Assembly: GCA_031181105.1 (NCBI GenBank)
Contig: JAPSLD010000007.1
Location: 1-33,798, forward strand
Source: Isoptericola sp.
Lineage (GTDB): Bacteria > Actinomycetota > Actinomycetes > Actinomycetales > Cellulomonadaceae
Direction of reading: 5' to 3'
Length of the DNA stretch: 33,798 nt
The notes beneath the pieces were generated by a model. The model was not told where the DNA came from. It ran no database searches and worked only from the letters and a program-made list of their open reading frames with translations. Below are positions 8,231-18,524 of this stretch, piece by piece. Position 1 is the first letter of the stretch; each line of letters opens with the position of its first letter. Both the position numbers and the translations under genes were made by a program.

Positions 8231-10222
8231 ATGGCCACCGACGACCACCTGCGCCCACCGGACGAGGCGCTGCCCGTACCGCCCGCCGGCGACCGCGGAA
8301 CCTGGGACCTCGGGTCCGGGTCCGCCGACCGGCCCACCCGCGCGGCGCTGCTGGCCGGCGCCGAGCGCGACCTGGGCACCCCGTGGCCCACGCCGCTGGC
8401 GAGCACGGCCGCGCGCCTGCACCGCGACGGCGACCGCGACACGCACGAGCAGCTCGTGTTCGCCCGCCAGCGGCGCCTGACGCGCGCCGTCGTGGCGGCG
8501 GCCTCCACGCTCGAGGACCGCTGGGTCGACGAGGCGGCGGACGGCCTGTGGCTGCTCTGCGAGCAGAGCTCGTGGTGCTGGCCGGCGCACGACGACGCGT
8601 TCCCGGCCCACGGGTCCGTCCTGCCGGTCACGGCGCACCCGTACCTCGACCTCGGCGCGGGCGAGGTCGCCGGCCAGGTCGCCTGGGCCGACCACGTGCT
8701 CGGCGACGTCCTCGACGCGCGCTACCCCGGCCTGCGCGCCCGCCTGCGGCGGGAGGTCCGCGCGCGCGTGCTGGACCCGTTCGTCGGCCGCCGGGACTGG
8801 CACTGGCTCGGGCTCGACGGCGACGTGCACAACTGGAACCCCTGGATCCACGGCAACGTCCTGGTCGCCGCGCTGCGGCTGCTCGACGGCGCCGGTGACG
8901 GCGCGCTGCGGGCGCACGTCGTCGACCTCGTGGTCGAGGGGCTCGACCGGTACGTCGCGTCGCTTCCGGACGACGGCGCGATCGACGAGGGGTACGCGTA
9001 CTGGTGGAACGGGGCCTGCCGGGCGCTCGAGGCGTTCGACCTGCTGGCGCACGCCACCGGCGGGGCGCTCGACGCGCTCGCGCCCGAGGCCGCCACCGCG
9101 CCGGCGCTGCGCGCCACGGTCGCCTTCCCGCACCGGATGCACCTCGGCGACGGCTGGTACCTCAACCTCGCCGACGGCCAGGCGCGGCCGTCGGCCGAGC
9201 AGCCCTGGCACGCGCTGCACCGCGCGGCGCGGCGGGTCGACGACCCCGAGGCGGCGGCGCACGCGGCGGCGCACCGTCGCGCGGACGCACCCGTCGCGGT
9301 CGACGCCGACGGCCTCGGGCGCCTCCTGCGCGCGCTCACGGACGCCGAGTGGTGCCGCGCCGCACCGCCGGCCGCACCCCCGCACCCGGGCGAGGTCTGG
9401 CTGCCGTCGACCCAGGTGCTGCTCGCCCGGGAGCGGGCCGGGACCCGGGCCGGCCTGACCCTCGCGGTCAAGGGCGGGCACAACGGCGAGCACCACAACC
9501 ACAACGACGTCGGCGGGGTGGTCGTCGCGTCCGACGGCGTGCCCGTCGTCGTGGACGCGGGCCGCCCCACCTACACGGCGCAGACCTTCGGGCCCGACCG
9601 GTACGCGATCTGGACCATGCAGTCGTCGTGGCACTCGGTGCCGGAGGTCGCCGGCACGGCGCAGGGCGCCGGGCGCGAGTTCGCCGCGCGCGACGTGACG
9701 CCCTCGCTCGACGCCGGCCGGCCCGGCCTCTCGCTCGACGTCGCCGGCGCCTACCCGGTGACCGGCCTGCGCTCCTGGCTCCGTTCGGCGCACCTCGAGC
9801 GCCGCACGGCGCACGGCGCGGACCCGGCGGGCGCCCGCGTCGTCGTCGACGACGCGTGGGACCTGGAGCCGGACTCGAACCCGGAACCGGACCCGGACGA
9901 CGGAGCGCCCGGCGGCGCCCTCACGTCCGTGCGCTACCTGCTCGCGGGCGACGTCGACCTCGACCGTGGGACCGCCGTCGTGCGGCCGCTCGACGGCGCG
10001 ACGCCGGTGCGTCTCACGTGGCCGGCCGACGTGCCGGCCGCCCTGCACGAGCGTGCCCTCGACGACCCGATGCTCACCGACGTGTGGGGCGGCCGGCTGA
10101 CCCGGCTCGACCTCGACGTGACGGGACGCCGCGAGGTGCGGGTCGTCGTGGAGCAGCTGCACGAACCGCGCGCCGACGCGGGTTCGGGCACCATCGAGCC
10201 GACGACCAAGGAGGAGAAGTGA
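8231..10222 (+). CDS. Heparinase II/III-family protein (putative cytoplasmic polysaccharide/oligosaccharide lyase)
   Basis: GDVHNWNPWIHGNVL, DEGYAYWWNGACRALEAFDLL, KGGHNGEHHNHNDVGGVVVASDGVPVVVDAGRPTYT; no signal peptide; SD gaggagag before ATG 8231 (ORF opens at 8192). Confidence 0.82.
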   Translation: MATDDHLRPPDEALPVPPAGDRGTWDLGSGSADRPTRAALLAGAERDLGTPWPTPLASTAARLHRDGDRDTHEQLVFARQRRLTRAVVAAASTLEDRWVDEAADGLWLLCEQSSWCWPAHDDAFPAHGSVLPVTAHPYLDLGAGEVAGQVAWADHVLGDVLDARYPGLRARLRREVRARVLDPFVGRRDWHWLGLDGDVHNWNPWIHGNVLVAALRLLDGAGDGALRAHVVDLVVEGLDRYVASLPDDGAIDEGYAYWWNGACRALEAFDLLAHATGGALDALAPEAATAPALRATVAFPHRMHLGDGWYLNLADGQARPSAEQPWHALHRAARRVDDPEAAAHAAAHRRADAPVAVDADGLGRLLRALTDAEWCRAAPPAAPPHPGEVWLPSTQVLLARERAGTRAGLTLAVKGGHNGEHHNHNDVGGVVVASDGVPVVVDAGRPTYTAQTFGPDRYAIWTMQSSWHSVPEVAGTAQGAGREFAARDVTPSLDAGRPGLSLDVAGAYPVTGLRSWLRSAHLERRTAHGADPAGARVVVDDAWDLEPDSNPEPDPDDGAPGGALTSVRYLLAGDVDLDRGTAVVRPLDGATPVRLTWPADVPAALHERALDDPMLTDVWGGRLTRLDLDVTGRREVRVVVEQLHEPRADAGSGTIEPTTKEEK

Positions 10223-11319
10223 CCATCGACCCCGGCCCCCGGGCGCCGTTGCCCGCCGAGCGCCGCGCACACCTGCTGGCGGCGCTCGACCGTGACGGCG
10301 TCGTGCGCGTCGCCGACCTCACCGAGGAGCTCGGCGTCACGGCGGTGACGGTGCGGCGCGACATCATGCAGCTCGAGCGCGAGGGGCTGCTGTCACGCGT
10401 GCACGGCGGTGCCGTCGCGGCCGGGAACGGCAGCTCGGGCCCGCACCGTTCCTCGACCGAGACGATCGGGGTGCTGGTCCCCTCGCTCGACTACTACTGG
10501 CCCGGCGTCGTGCGCGGCATGGAGGCCGAGGCCCGCCAGCACGGGATGCGCGTCGTGCTGCGGGGGTCGTCGTACGACGCGACCGACGAACGGCCCGTGC
10601 TGCGCCGGCTCGCCGAGACCGAGGGCGTCCGGGGCATCATCCTGGCGCCGCGCACCGACGGGCCCCACGCCCAGGACGTGGCCCAGTGGCTCGCGACCTC
10701 GGGCCTGCCGTCCGTGCTGGTCGAGCGGGAGGCGGCGCTCGCACCGCACCGCGAGGCGCTCGAGTCGGTCGTGTCCGACCACGCGCTCGGGGCGCTCATG
10801 GCCGTGCACCACCTGGCCGACCTGAGGCACCGCCGCGTGGGCCTCGTGCTCTCGCGCGAGTCGCCGACGTCGCGCAAGATCGCCGCGGGCTGGCGCGCGG
10901 CGTGCGCCGAGCTCGGGCTGTCCACCGACGAGCACTTCGAGCGGCTCGCGCCCGACCGCCGCACCCCGGAGTTCCCGGGCGTCGTCGAGGAGGTCGTCGA
11001 GACGGCCGTCCGCTCGGGCACGACCGCGCTGCTCGTGCACTCCGACCCCGAGGCGTCCGCCGTCGTGCAGGAGGCCATGGACCGGGGCCTGTCTGTGCCG
11101 GGCGACCTGTCCGTCGTCGCGTACGACGACGAGGTCGCGGGACTGTTCAGCCCCGCGATGACGGCCGTGCGGCCGCCGCGCGCCTCCGTGGGGCACGCCG
11201 CCGTCGACCTGCTGGTCAAGCGGCTCGCGGACCCCGAGCGGCCGGTGCACCGGATGGCGATCAGCCCGCGGCTCGTGGTCCGCGAGTCGACAGGGCCGGT
11301 CCGCGCGACGACGTCGTGA
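10219..11319 (+). CDS. Transcriptional regulator: DeoR-type N-terminal HTH fused to LacI-type periplasmic-binding-like sensor
   Basis: N-term RRAHLLAALDRDGVVRVADLTEELGVTAVTVRRDIMQLEREGLLSRVHGGAV (DeoR HTH signature); C-term ETIGVLVPSLDYYWPGVVRGMEAEA...LSVVAYDDEVAGLFSPAMTAVRPPRASVGHAAVDLLVKRL (LacI sensor). GTGA overlap with lyase gene. Confidence 0.9.
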   Translation: MTIDPGPRAPLPAERRAHLLAALDRDGVVRVADLTEELGVTAVTVRRDIMQLEREGLLSRVHGGAVAAGNGSSGPHRSSTETIGVLVPSLDYYWPGVVRGMEAEARQHGMRVVLRGSSYDATDERPVLRRLAETEGVRGIILAPRTDGPHAQDVAQWLATSGLPSVLVEREAALAPHREALESVVSDHALGALMAVHHLADLRHRRVGLVLSRESPTSRKIAAGWRAACAELGLSTDEHFERLAPDRRTPEFPGVVEEVVETAVRSGTTALLVHSDPEASAVVQEAMDRGLSVPGDLSVVAYDDEVAGLFSPAMTAVRPPRASVGHAAVDLLVKRLADPERPVHRMAISPRLVVRESTGPVRATTS

Positions 11320-11324
11320 TGGTC

Positions 11325-11415
11325 TGACGGCTACGGGTGAGGTGGCGCTCGCTCGGATGAGTCGGTCGCTGCGCTCCCTACGCTCTCGCGCGCACCACCT
11401 CACCCGTGGCCGTCA
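11325..11415. terminator. Long inverted repeat between convergent genes (bidirectional terminator or extragenic palindromic repeat)
   Basis: gacggctacgggtgaggtggcgc ... gcgcaccacctcacccgtggccgtc; about 20-bp near-complementary arms with an unusually long ~40-nt intervening region. Confidence 0.7.
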
Positions 11416-11423
11416 TGTGTGGC

Positions 11424-14400
11424 TCAGCTCGCCGCGACGGCGAACCAGCTCAGCACCGGCGCCTCGGTGCCGCCGTCGGCGGCGACGCGGAACGTCACGA
11501 CCGTCTCCTCGTCGAGCGTGAAGCTCCCCGACAGCACCGCGCTGCGCCCGCTGCTGCCGTTGGGGAAGGCCACCGAGCCGAGGCGTTCCGTACGCGCCTG
11601 GCCGTCCGACGTCGTCCACGACACCGACGTGGCCATGTTCCGGGCCCGGCCGTTGCCGACGTTCCACCACTCGGTGTGGGCCGACGACAGCTCGTAGGTC
11701 CCGGCAGGCAGCGTGAGCCGGTACTCGAGGGGCTGCGACGTCCCGGCCGTGTAGTAGCCCGTCTCGCGGGTCTTGTCGTACGGGTTGGTCCCGAGCGGCC
11801 CCTTGGCCGAGTACGGCGCGACGCGGCCCCAGCCCGCGCCGGCCGACCACAGGGCGTCGGGAACGTCGTTGCGCAGCGTCCCGCCGTCGGCCTCGACCAG
11901 CGCCCGGACCGCGGGGTACGCGGCACCGCCGCCGACCGCGGGCGCGTTGGCGTCGACGAAGTACACGACGTCGTCCGGGACGACCTCGACGATCGTCGAG
12001 ACCCGCAGCGAGGGGTCGGCCCGGAACGTGCCGTCGACACGGACCATCGCGTACGGCTGGTCGAACGCGCCCTCGGGCACGAACCAGTCGACCGCGGCGT
12101 CGATCGTCGGGCCGGCCTCCGACGTCGCCGCGACCGTCTCCGGGAGGTCGGGCGCCTGGCCGACGACCGTCGCCACGCGGGCGACCTCGTCGACGACCGC
12201 GACGGGCCGGTCCTCCGGCGCGACCTTGCGCACCTTCGCCCCGCCCGAGAGCACGTCGACGCCGTCGAGCGTGAACGTGCCGGACACGACGCGCACCGTG
12301 ACGCTGTGGGCCTTCTGCTGCAGGCCGCGCAGCCAGTACGAGGTCTCCCGCGAGCCCGCCGAGCCGACCCGCTCCGTGCGCGGGGCACGGCCGTCGACCG
12401 AGACCTCGAGCGTCGCGGCACCCGTCGCGCCGAACAGGTTCAGGCCCGTCCCCGTGAAGTCGAGGCGGACGGACTGGCCCGTGGTGAGCACGTGCTGCGT
12501 GCGGTTGAAGTGGGCGAAGCCCGCCTGCACGAACCGCGCGCCGTCCGGGTACGTCACGCGGGCGTCGGAGTCGTCGATCTTCTCCGACTTCCACGCCTGG
12601 CCCTTGATCGGCGTGACGGCGAGGTCGTCGTACCAGGTGTTGTAGAACCCGCTCACCAGCGAGACGCGGCCGGTGAGCACCGGGTTGGCCGCGGGGTCCA
12701 CCCACTGGACCAGCCGCTCGTCGTCGAGCCGCGCGGTGATGACGTTCTCCCGCGCCTCGACCGACAGCGTGTGCCACGCGCCGGCGTCGAACCCGTCGAG
12801 CGTGCCCGACGCGACGACCGAGTCGAGCTTGCGCAGCTCCCACGTGCCGTCGTCGTGCACCCGCACGGCGTACGTGGCCTGGTCGCCGCCGCGCGCGACG
12901 ACCTGCCGCACGCCGAGGCCCGCGAAGTTGGGCAGGCTCTCGTCGCGCACCACCGTGTCGAGGCGGAAGTCGACGGTCGCGGTGTAGTCGGCCCACCGGT
13001 GGTCGCCGAGCACGGTCGAGGGCGCGGCGGTCTGCAGGACGTCCTGGCGCCCGTTGCCCCACACGTTCCACGTGAAGCCGCGGTTCTCGGCATGGATCTG
13101 CTGCTGGACCACGTTGCCGCGCGAGCGGTCGCCGCTCGCGACGACCTCGAACGCGCCGTCCTGGTCCGCGGTGTAGCGCGGCGCGCCGCCGCGGCGCTCG
13201 ACGTACGTCATCTCCTCGCCGCCGACCTCGACGGTCGGGTACTCGTCGTACTCGAAGTCGTCGCGGTAGGGCAGCTCGAGGATGCTGTCCTCAGCCTCGG
13301 GCGCGTAGTCGCCGGGCGTGTACTCCTGCGCGGTGCCGTGCACGCCGTGCGGCAGGGTCGACAGCGTGAGGATCGAGTACGGCTCGACCTTGACGCGGTA
13401 CACGTCGTGCTCGGTGCCGCCGATGGTCTCGGTGCGCACGGGCGCGTAGTAGCCGATGTTCTGGAAGTAGTCGGCGTCGTACGTCTCGCCCTTCTCGGGG
13501 CCCGTGGTCTCCCAGGCGTGCAGCGGGCGGCCGGACTCGCCGAGGTCGGCCACCTTGACCTCGAAGTACCGGGCCTTGCTCGTGTTGTTCGCGTGCACCT
13601 GCGTGAGCCCGGGCTCGCCGTCGGCGCCCGCGGGCGAGCGCAGGGTCATGACGGTGCGGGTCGAGGTGTCGACGTTGGTGCCGCCGTCGCCCTTGGTCCC
13701 GTCGCCGCCCGTGGCACCCTCGATGTACTCCCAGCCGTGCTCGGCGAACTGGTGGAAGTGGCGCACGGTGACGATCCCGACGTCGCCCTCCCAGTAGCCG
13801 GACCAGGGGTCGGACGCGCGCACGAGGTGCTTGGGCGAGTACTGCGCCCCCTCGTACATCGCGCTGACCGCGGGCTGGAAGAGGAAGGTCGTCATGTGCG
13901 CGGGGTGGTCGCCCGCACCGCTCCAGCGGTAGGCGTTGATGAAGCGGTCCGCGATGTCGACGGCGCCGACGGTGCCGCCGATGCCCCCGCGCTCGGGGTC
14001 CGCGGCGACGCGGTACTGCGGGTCGATCATCGGCGCGACGCCCTCGGAGTACAGGACCGGCATCCCGAACTCCTTGTTCAGCCGCGTGACGTTGGGTCCG
14101 CCCACGATGTCGTAGTGGAAGCCCAGCGCGTCCACCTGCTCGAGCGCCTCGGGGCTCGCCAGGATCCGGCCGGCGATGTTGTCGCCCTCGCGGTAGGAGT
14201 CGAGCGCGACGATCTTGATCTTCGAGTAGTCGTAGCGCGCGTCGTCGGCCGTGGCGTCGCGCTCGAGCCACTTCGCGGCCTGGACGGTCCAGCGCAGCTC
14301 GGCGTCCTGGTACGTGGAGCCGCGCACCTCGTTCTGCGACGGGCTCAGCCAGTCGAACTCGACGCCGTAGGTGTCGTACGCCGCGTCGATGGTCTCCTTG

Positions 14401-15014
14401 TACCACTGGTAGCGCTTGGTCCAGTCGTTGCCGGTCCAGGACGGCTCCGCCCAGCGCAGCGCCTCGACCTCGACGTCCGGGTTGATCGTCTGCGCGTCGG
14501 CGATGAAGTGGAAGCCGGCGCCGCGCAGCACGTTGGCGGGCTCGTCGGCGCTGCGCTTCGTGGCGGGCTCGGCGCCCGACGACGTGTTGCTGTCCGCTCC
14601 GAGCTCGACCTTGATGTGCGTGAGGCCCGCACCCTCGACCGGGTCGAACAGCATGCGCATGATCGCCCAGTAGGCGTCGGGGTTCTCCTCCTTGTAGTCG
14701 AGGAGGAGGTTGCCCGTGTTGTTGCACGACACCGAGCCGAAGCCGCCGAAGACGTTGTACGGCGTGCCGTCCGGGCGCCGCTCGACGTCGTCGCCGTCGA
14801 CGACGAGCTCGCGCCAGTCGATCGACGGGTCGTCGAGGCGCAGCTCGGGAAGCTCGTCCGCCGCCGGTGCGGCGACCGTCGTGCCCGGGCCGGCGGCTGC
14901 CGGTCCGGCGGCGAGCGCCGTCGTCGGGGCGACCACGCCTGCAGCGGCGAGCGACAGCGCGGCCGCAGCCGACGCCGTGAGCCGCACGCGCCGTGACGCA
15001 GGGAGAGTTCTCAT
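11424..15014 (-). CDS. Secreted GH59-like (galactocerebrosidase-like) glycoside hydrolase with accessory C-terminal domains, including a Big_4-like segment
   Basis: Signal peptide MRTLPASRRVRLTASAAAALSLAAAGVVAPTTALAA; YNVFGGFGSVSCNNTGNLLLDYKEENPDAYWAIMRMLFDPVEGAGLTHIKVELGADSNTSSGAEP resembles the GH59 N-terminus; candidate acid/base in SPSQNEVRGS and nucleophile in VLYSEGVAP; VVDEVARVATVVGQAPDLPETV resembles Big_4. Confidence 0.78.
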   Translation of the reverse strand: MRTLPASRRVRLTASAAAALSLAAAGVVAPTTALAAGPAAAGPGTTVAAPAADELPELRLDDPSIDWRELVVDGDDVERRPDGTPYNVFGGFGSVSCNNTGNLLLDYKEENPDAYWAIMRMLFDPVEGAGLTHIKVELGADSNTSSGAEPATKRSADEPANVLRGAGFHFIADAQTINPDVEVEALRWAEPSWTGNDWTKRYQWYKETIDAAYDTYGVEFDWLSPSQNEVRGSTYQDAELRWTVQAAKWLERDATADDARYDYSKIKIVALDSYREGDNIAGRILASPEALEQVDALGFHYDIVGGPNVTRLNKEFGMPVLYSEGVAPMIDPQYRVAADPERGGIGGTVGAVDIADRFINAYRWSGAGDHPAHMTTFLFQPAVSAMYEGAQYSPKHLVRASDPWSGYWEGDVGIVTVRHFHQFAEHGWEYIEGATGGDGTKGDGGTNVDTSTRTVMTLRSPAGADGEPGLTQVHANNTSKARYFEVKVADLGESGRPLHAWETTGPEKGETYDADYFQNIGYYAPVRTETIGGTEHDVYRVKVEPYSILTLSTLPHGVHGTAQEYTPGDYAPEAEDSILELPYRDDFEYDEYPTVEVGGEEMTYVERRGGAPRYTADQDGAFEVVASGDRSRGNVVQQQIHAENRGFTWNVWGNGRQDVLQTAAPSTVLGDHRWADYTATVDFRLDTVVRDESLPNFAGLGVRQVVARGGDQATYAVRVHDDGTWELRKLDSVVASGTLDGFDAGAWHTLSVEARENVITARLDDERLVQWVDPAANPVLTGRVSLVSGFYNTWYDDLAVTPIKGQAWKSEKIDDSDARVTYPDGARFVQAGFAHFNRTQHVLTTGQSVRLDFTGTGLNLFGATGAATLEVSVDGRAPRTERVGSAGSRETSYWLRGLQQKAHSVTVRVVSGTFTLDGVDVLSGGAKVRKVAPEDRPVAVVDEVARVATVVGQAPDLPETVAATSEAGPTIDAAVDWFVPEGAFDQPYAMVRVDGTFRADPSLRVSTIVEVVPDDVVYFVDANAPAVGGGAAYPAVRALVEADGGTLRNDVPDALWSAGAGWGRVAPYSAKGPLGTNPYDKTRETGYYTAGTSQPLEYRLTLPAGTYELSSAHTEWWNVGNGRARNMATSVSWTTSDGQARTERLGSVAFPNGSSGRSAVLSGSFTLDEETVVTFRVAADGGTEAPVLSWFAVAAS

Positions 15015-15190
15015 CGTTGATCCTGTCGTCGTTGACCATCAGGGACGCGGGGCGCCATGATCGTCTGTGATCGTTTGTGCTCCGTCGGTTACGACGATGT
15101 CGCCGCGCGCGTACGAACGTACGGACCCGAGCGGTGCGGCGTCAACGGCGCGGTTGAAACGATCACAAAGACACAGCGCGCTGTGCTGTG

Positions 15191-15205
15191 CGGGGCCTCT
15201 CCCCG
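15191..15205 (-). terminator. Candidate terminator of the tad operon
   Basis: cggggcctctccccg hairpin immediately downstream of the tadC stop (minus strand). Confidence 0.5.
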
Positions 15206-15206
15206 G

Positions 15207-16118
15207 TCAGGGCACGAGGCCACCTGAGAAGGCGCCGACGATGTCGATCACGACGGGCGTCATGAGGACGATGAACAGGACCGGCAGGATGCACAGCATG
15301 AGGGGCAGGAGGACCTTGACCGGCACCTTCTGCGCCTGCTCCTCGGCCCGCTGCCTCCGCTTGAGACGGACCTCTGCAGCCTGCGTGCGCAGCACGTCCC
15401 CGACGGAGATCCCGTGCGCGTCGGCCTGCAGGATGGCACGCACGAACCGCCGCAGGTCGGGGACGTAGGCGCGCTCCGCCAGGTCTTCGAGTGCCTGCCG
15501 ACGAGTGCGGCCCATCCGCATGTCCTGCAGGGTCCGCGTGAGCTCCTCGGCGAGGACGCCGTTGCCGTGGTCGGCGACGCGCGCCATCGCACCGTCGAAC
15601 CCCATGCCGGCCTCGACGGCGATGGTCATCTGGTCGAGCGTGTCGGCGAGCTCGAGCCGGATCCGCTGCTCGCGCGTCTGGCCGCGGCCGAGCAGCAACA
15701 GGTCGGGCACGAAGTACCCGCAGATCGCGACGACGACGAGCACGGCGGTCACGAACGGTGGCGCCTCTGCGGCTCCTGCCCACACGACCAGGAGGACGCC
15801 GACGGCGGCCAGGACGAGCTTCGTCGTCAGGAGCCCGTCGATCGTCCGGCCCGCCGGACGGCCTGCCCGGACGTGCTGACGCTCCAGCAAGGCCACGAGC
15901 GGCCGCGGGGTGAGCCGGCGTCCCACGGACGTGCCCGGACGTCGGACCGCGGCAGTCGGTGCCGTGGCCACCTGGACGTCGGCCGCGCTCGCGACCCCCC
16001 GTTGCAGGTTGGCGAGGCTGCGCCGCCGTTCGGGCGCGGCCGCGCTCGCCACGAGCCCGGTGAGGAGGGCCACCGCGGCAGCGACGGCGAAGGCGGCGAC
16101 GAGCACTGGCGTCGGCAT
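15207..16118 (-). CDS. tadC: Type II/IV secretion system F-domain protein, TadC-like
   Basis: TKLVLAAVGVLLVVWAG, EQRIRLELADTLDQMTIAVEAGMGFDGAMARVADHGNGVLAEELTRTLQDMRMGRTRRQALEDLAERAYVPDLRRFVRAILQADAHGISVGDVLRTQAAEVRLKRRQRAEEQAQKVPVKVLLPLMLCILPVLFIVL. Confidence 0.92.
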   Translation of the reverse strand: MPTPVLVAAFAVAAAVALLTGLVASAAAPERRRSLANLQRGVASAADVQVATAPTAAVRRPGTSVGRRLTPRPLVALLERQHVRAGRPAGRTIDGLLTTKLVLAAVGVLLVVWAGAAEAPPFVTAVLVVVAICGYFVPDLLLLGRGQTREQRIRLELADTLDQMTIAVEAGMGFDGAMARVADHGNGVLAEELTRTLQDMRMGRTRRQALEDLAERAYVPDLRRFVRAILQADAHGISVGDVLRTQAAEVRLKRRQRAEEQAQKVPVKVLLPLMLCILPVLFIVLMTPVVIDIVGAFSGGLVP

Positions 16119-16119
16119 G

Positions 16120-17045
16120 TCAGAACTTGACCTTCACGACGGCGGCCATCCAGACGATGCCGATGACGAGCAGGATCAAGGCCACGACCAGCGCCACGAG
16201 GCCGACCAGGCTCTGGACGAACGGGGCGAGATAGGAGGGGTTGGCGAGCAGCAAGAACCCGGTCACGACGAACGGCAGGGCCACGAGGATGACGCCGGAC
16301 AGTCGCCCCTCGGCGCTCAGGGCGGCCACGTGGCGGCGGATCTCGTTGCGGTCGCGGATCGTCTTGCCGACACCGTCGAGCACGTCGGCGAGATTCCCGC
16401 CGATCTCCCGGTTGATCGCGATGGCCTGGGTCACCCAGTGGAAGTCCTCGTTGCGCATGCGCACCGCTGCCTCCTCGAGGGCGAAGGCCAGTGGCCGGCC
16501 GACCCTCGTCTCGTTGACGATCCGCCCCAGCTCCGACGCGGTCGGGTCCTCCGCCTCGCGCGCGACGCCGGCGAGCGCCTGCATGAGGCTGTGGCCCGCG
16601 CGCAGACCGCTCGCGAGGAGCTGCAGCGTGTCGTCGAGCTGGTCGGCGAACCTCTTCCGACGCCTGCTCGTGCGCGCGCGCAACCACAGCAGCGCGAGGA
16701 GCGGCCCCAGCAAGGCGAAGAGCACCAGGAGGACGGGTCCGCCGAGCAGCAGCCCGACCGCGGCGAGCACGACGGAGGCGACGATCGCGAGGAACACGAA
16801 CTCCTGGGGGCGCAGTCTCAGGCCGGCGAGGTCGAGCCTGACCGTGAGGCTCCCCTGGCGCCGCTGCATTGCCTTGCCGACGAGCATGGTCGCGGTCGCC
16901 GCCGCGTCGGCAAGCCTGCCCTCCTCCGGTCCCGCGACCGGGCGGCGCCGCGCCTTGGGGATCCGCGCGTGCCCCGGCGCGAGCACCAGCACCGCCGTCA
17001 GCGCGAGCCCCGCAGCCACGGCGATCGCTCCCCAGCCGGCCGGGT

Positions 17046-17049
<4 letters not shown>
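16120..17049 (-). CDS. tadB: Type II/IV secretion system F-domain protein, TadB-like
   Basis: RRKRFADQLDDTLQLLASGLRAGHSLMQALAGVAREAEDPTASELGRIVNETRVGRPLAFALEEAAVRMRNEDFHWVTQAIAINREIGGNLADVLDGVGKTIRDRNEIRRHVAALSAEGRLS. Confidence 0.93.

Positions 17050-18523
<1,474 letters not shown>

Positions 18524-18524
<1 letters not shown>

Noticed and set aside
11406-14996. 1196-aa plus-strand ORF antisense to GH59-like gene
   Set aside because: Shadow ORF with V/R/D/H-rich composition; the minus-strand frame has a signal peptide and GH59-like motifs.
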